Part shown: positions 5,407 through 6,369 of the stretch, piece by piece | Layout of the letters: each line of letters opens with the position of its first letter | Numbering within the stretch: the first letter of the stretch is position 1 | From: an uncultured Clostridia bacterium | GTDB taxonomy: Bacteria > Bacillota > Clostridia > Oscillospirales > Ruminococcaceae | Length of the DNA: 6,369 bases | Assembly: GCA_947176675.1 (NCBI GenBank) | Contig: CAMWRN010000146.1 | Span: 1-6,369 of the forward strand | Direction: 5' to 3' | Position numbers and translations under genes: made by a program | Notes under the pieces: generated by a model | The model's input: the letters and a program-made list of their open reading frames with translations, nothing else | Told to the model about the DNA's origin: nothing | The model's database searches: none

Positions 5407-5904
5407 ATGGAAAGCTACAAAAGACGTGATAAAATAAATTACTATCTCGATATCGCCGAAACTGTTCTGGAGCGCGGCACCTGTATCCGCCGCAATTTCG
5501 GCGCGATAATCGTCAGCAACGACCGTATCGTTTCTACCGGATACGTCGGCGCTCCCAGCGGAAGAGCAAACTGCGTGGATTTGGGATACTGCACCCGCGA
5601 AAAGCTGAACGTTCCTAAGGGGCAGCGGTATGAGCTTTGCAGAAGCGTACACGCCGAAGCCAACGCCATTATAGCAGCCGACAGAAGCGATATGCTGGGA
5701 GCAACACTGTACCTTGCCTGCCACGATGCGAAAACAGGAGAGCTTTACGGCGATGTTGAACCCTGCTCCATGTGCAAGCGAATGATAATCAACGCAGGAA
5801 TTTCCACTGTCATAATCCGCAACACAAAGGATACATACACCACCATAAACGTTGAAAGCTGGATAGACAAGGACGATTCCATTGAGGGTACGAAGGGGTA
5901 CTGA
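5407..5904 (+). CDS. dCMP (deoxycytidylate) deaminase family protein, ComEB-like
   Basis: A 165-residue zinc-dependent deaminase of the cytidine/deoxycytidylate family. Known members of the dCMP branch convert dCMP to dUMP, feeding thymidylate synthesis in the cytoplasm. The catalytic motif HAEANAI (82-88) supplies a zinc-ligand His82 and the proton-shuttling Glu84. PCSMC (119-123) supplies the two zinc cysteines, Cys120 and Cys123. The upstream GYVGAPSG block (45-52) corresponds to the GYNGxPxG substrate-side motif typical of dCMP deaminases, with Val in place of Asn. Extra cysteines (Cys26, 56, 62, 78) may form a second metal site as in some dCMP deaminases (not certain). Length is normal. 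ATG 5407 has GAAAGGG 9 bases upstream. It stands alone with its own promoter, divergent from the DUF2975 operon and convergent with the XRE gene. Substrate is inferred from family; a related nucleotide or free-base deaminase is possible. Confidence 0.92.
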   Translation: MESYKRRDKINYYLDIAETVLERGTCIRRNFGAIIVSNDRIVSTGYVGAPSGRANCVDLGYCTREKLNVPKGQRYELCRSVHAEANAIIAADRSDMLGATLYLACHDAKTGELYGDVEPCSMCKRMIINAGISTVIIRNTKDTYTTINVESWIDKDDSIEGTKGY

Positions 5905-6003
5905 TAAACTTATAGGGCAAAAAATATTGGCGGACATTAGGCTGACAGCGATGTAGAAGTTTTCACAAATATCGTTATAAGGACGAATACAGCGGATTAT
6001 ACC

Positions 6004-6036
6004 AAACGGCTATGGAATTAAGTTCCATAGCCGTTT
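6004..6036. terminator. Bidirectional terminator-like hairpin between convergent genes
   Basis: A perfect 14-bp stem (6004-6017 with 6023-6036, arms AAACGGCTATGGAA and complement) with a 5-base loop lies between the deaminase gene (plus, ends 5904) and the XRE gene (minus, ends 6035). The arm ends give GTTT on each strand, followed by ACTCTTT on plus and GGTAT on minus, so the U-tract is short but present in both directions. The last bases of the XRE stop codon fall inside the stem. Confidence 0.75.
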
Positions 6037-6346
6037 ACTCTTTCATTCGGTCAATTAATCCGATTAGCATAAGCAAATCTTTGTCTCTAAGTCCTGCAAG
6101 ACCCTGAATTGCGCGTTGAACAAGCAGCGGGTTTTCCGTGTCCTCATCAAAAAACTGCATTGGCGTAATGTCAAGGTACTCGCAAATTGCCAAAAACTCT
6201 TTCATAGAGGGCATTACCCTGCCCGACGAGATACTTTGTATATAACTACGGCTGTGTCCAAGTTCAAGACTCATTTGATATTCGGAAACATCTTTTTTGA
6301 TTCGTAATTCGGTTAATCTTTTGGAAATAAATTCCTCATTCATCAT
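6035..6346 (-). CDS. XRE-family HTH transcriptional regulator
   Basis: A 103-residue regulator with one Cro/CI-type helix-turn-helix domain at residues 7-66. RLTELRIKKDVSEYQMSLELGHSRSYIQSISSGRVMPSMKEFLAICEYLDI covers the five-helix fold, with the recognition helix around SRSYIQSISSGR (32-43). The following TPMQFFDED and a C-terminal helical tail (about 74-103, LVQRAIQGLAGLRDKDLLMLIGLIDRMKE) probably support dimerisation. Proteins of this type are widespread in gut Firmicutes, often in accessory or mobile regions; the target genes are unknown. The start is ATG 6346 (a second ATG follows at 6343), with GGGTGAG 6 bases upstream. The promoter would lie at or beyond the right edge; an A/T-rich TATTAT-like stretch sits in the last bases. 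The gene converges on the deaminase gene and shares a terminator with it. Confidence 0.92.
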   Translation of the reverse strand: MMNEEFISKRLTELRIKKDVSEYQMSLELGHSRSYIQSISSGRVMPSMKEFLAICEYLDITPMQFFDEDTENPLLVQRAIQGLAGLRDKDLLMLIGLIDRMKE

Positions 6347-6369
6347 AATATACTCACCCTATATAATAT

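Noticed and set aside
5365..5937. 190-codon minus-strand frame opposite the dCMP deaminase
   Set aside because: Antisense shadow of a gene with clear HAE and PCxxC motifs; no ribosome binding site.
6035..6346. Antitoxin of a toxin-antitoxin pair
   Set aside because: No small toxin-like gene is adjacent within the window; the protein is a stand-alone XRE regulator with a convergent metabolic gene next to it.

Overview
The window looks like chromosomal DNA of a low-to-mid GC Firmicute, most likely a gut Clostridium relative of the Ruminococcus/Oscillospiraceae type. This rests on strong GGAGG-type ribosome binding sites, consensus sigma-A promoters (three of the four have an extended -10), a Tex protein of Firmicute type, a DUF2975/YozG-type gene pair and an ECF-type transporter subunit. 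The taxon is an inference from style, not a match.

Reading left to right: (1) On the minus strand, an ECF transporter S-component-like membrane protein (1241-432) has its own promoter and is followed 52 bases later by the first 126 codons of an unrecognised lipoprotein that runs off the left edge (379-1). A hairpin in the gap could mask the lipoprotein's ribosome binding site. (2) tex (3644-1491, minus), a complete 717-residue RNA-binding protein with a TTG start, has a promoter whose start point lies in a 13-bp inverted repeat. (3) A compact minus-strand operon (5093-3781) runs DUF2975-like membrane protein 1 (reading frame broken), DUF2975 membrane protein 2, then a small YozG-like Cro/CI regulator. 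Its promoter carries two adjacent perfect 10-bp palindromes over the predicted transcription start, which is where an autoregulatory operator would be expected. (4) A divergent plus-strand dCMP deaminase-like gene (5407-5904) has its own promoter. (5) A minus-strand XRE-family regulator (6346-6035) converges on the deaminase gene, with a 14-bp perfect hairpin between them that probably terminates transcription from both sides.

The most noteworthy part is the 3.8-5.2 kb module: two tandem DUF2975-like proteins, a linked regulator and a double-palindrome control region. The first membrane gene is split between two frames. Its first membrane helix is encoded from a second start codon four bases downstream of the apparent start, and the rest of the protein lies in the -1 frame. 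It ends in overlapping stop/start codons, so the gene is either a mutant or sequencing-error pseudogene, or a protein made in two coupled pieces. No CRISPR array, insertion sequence, tRNA or rRNA was seen.
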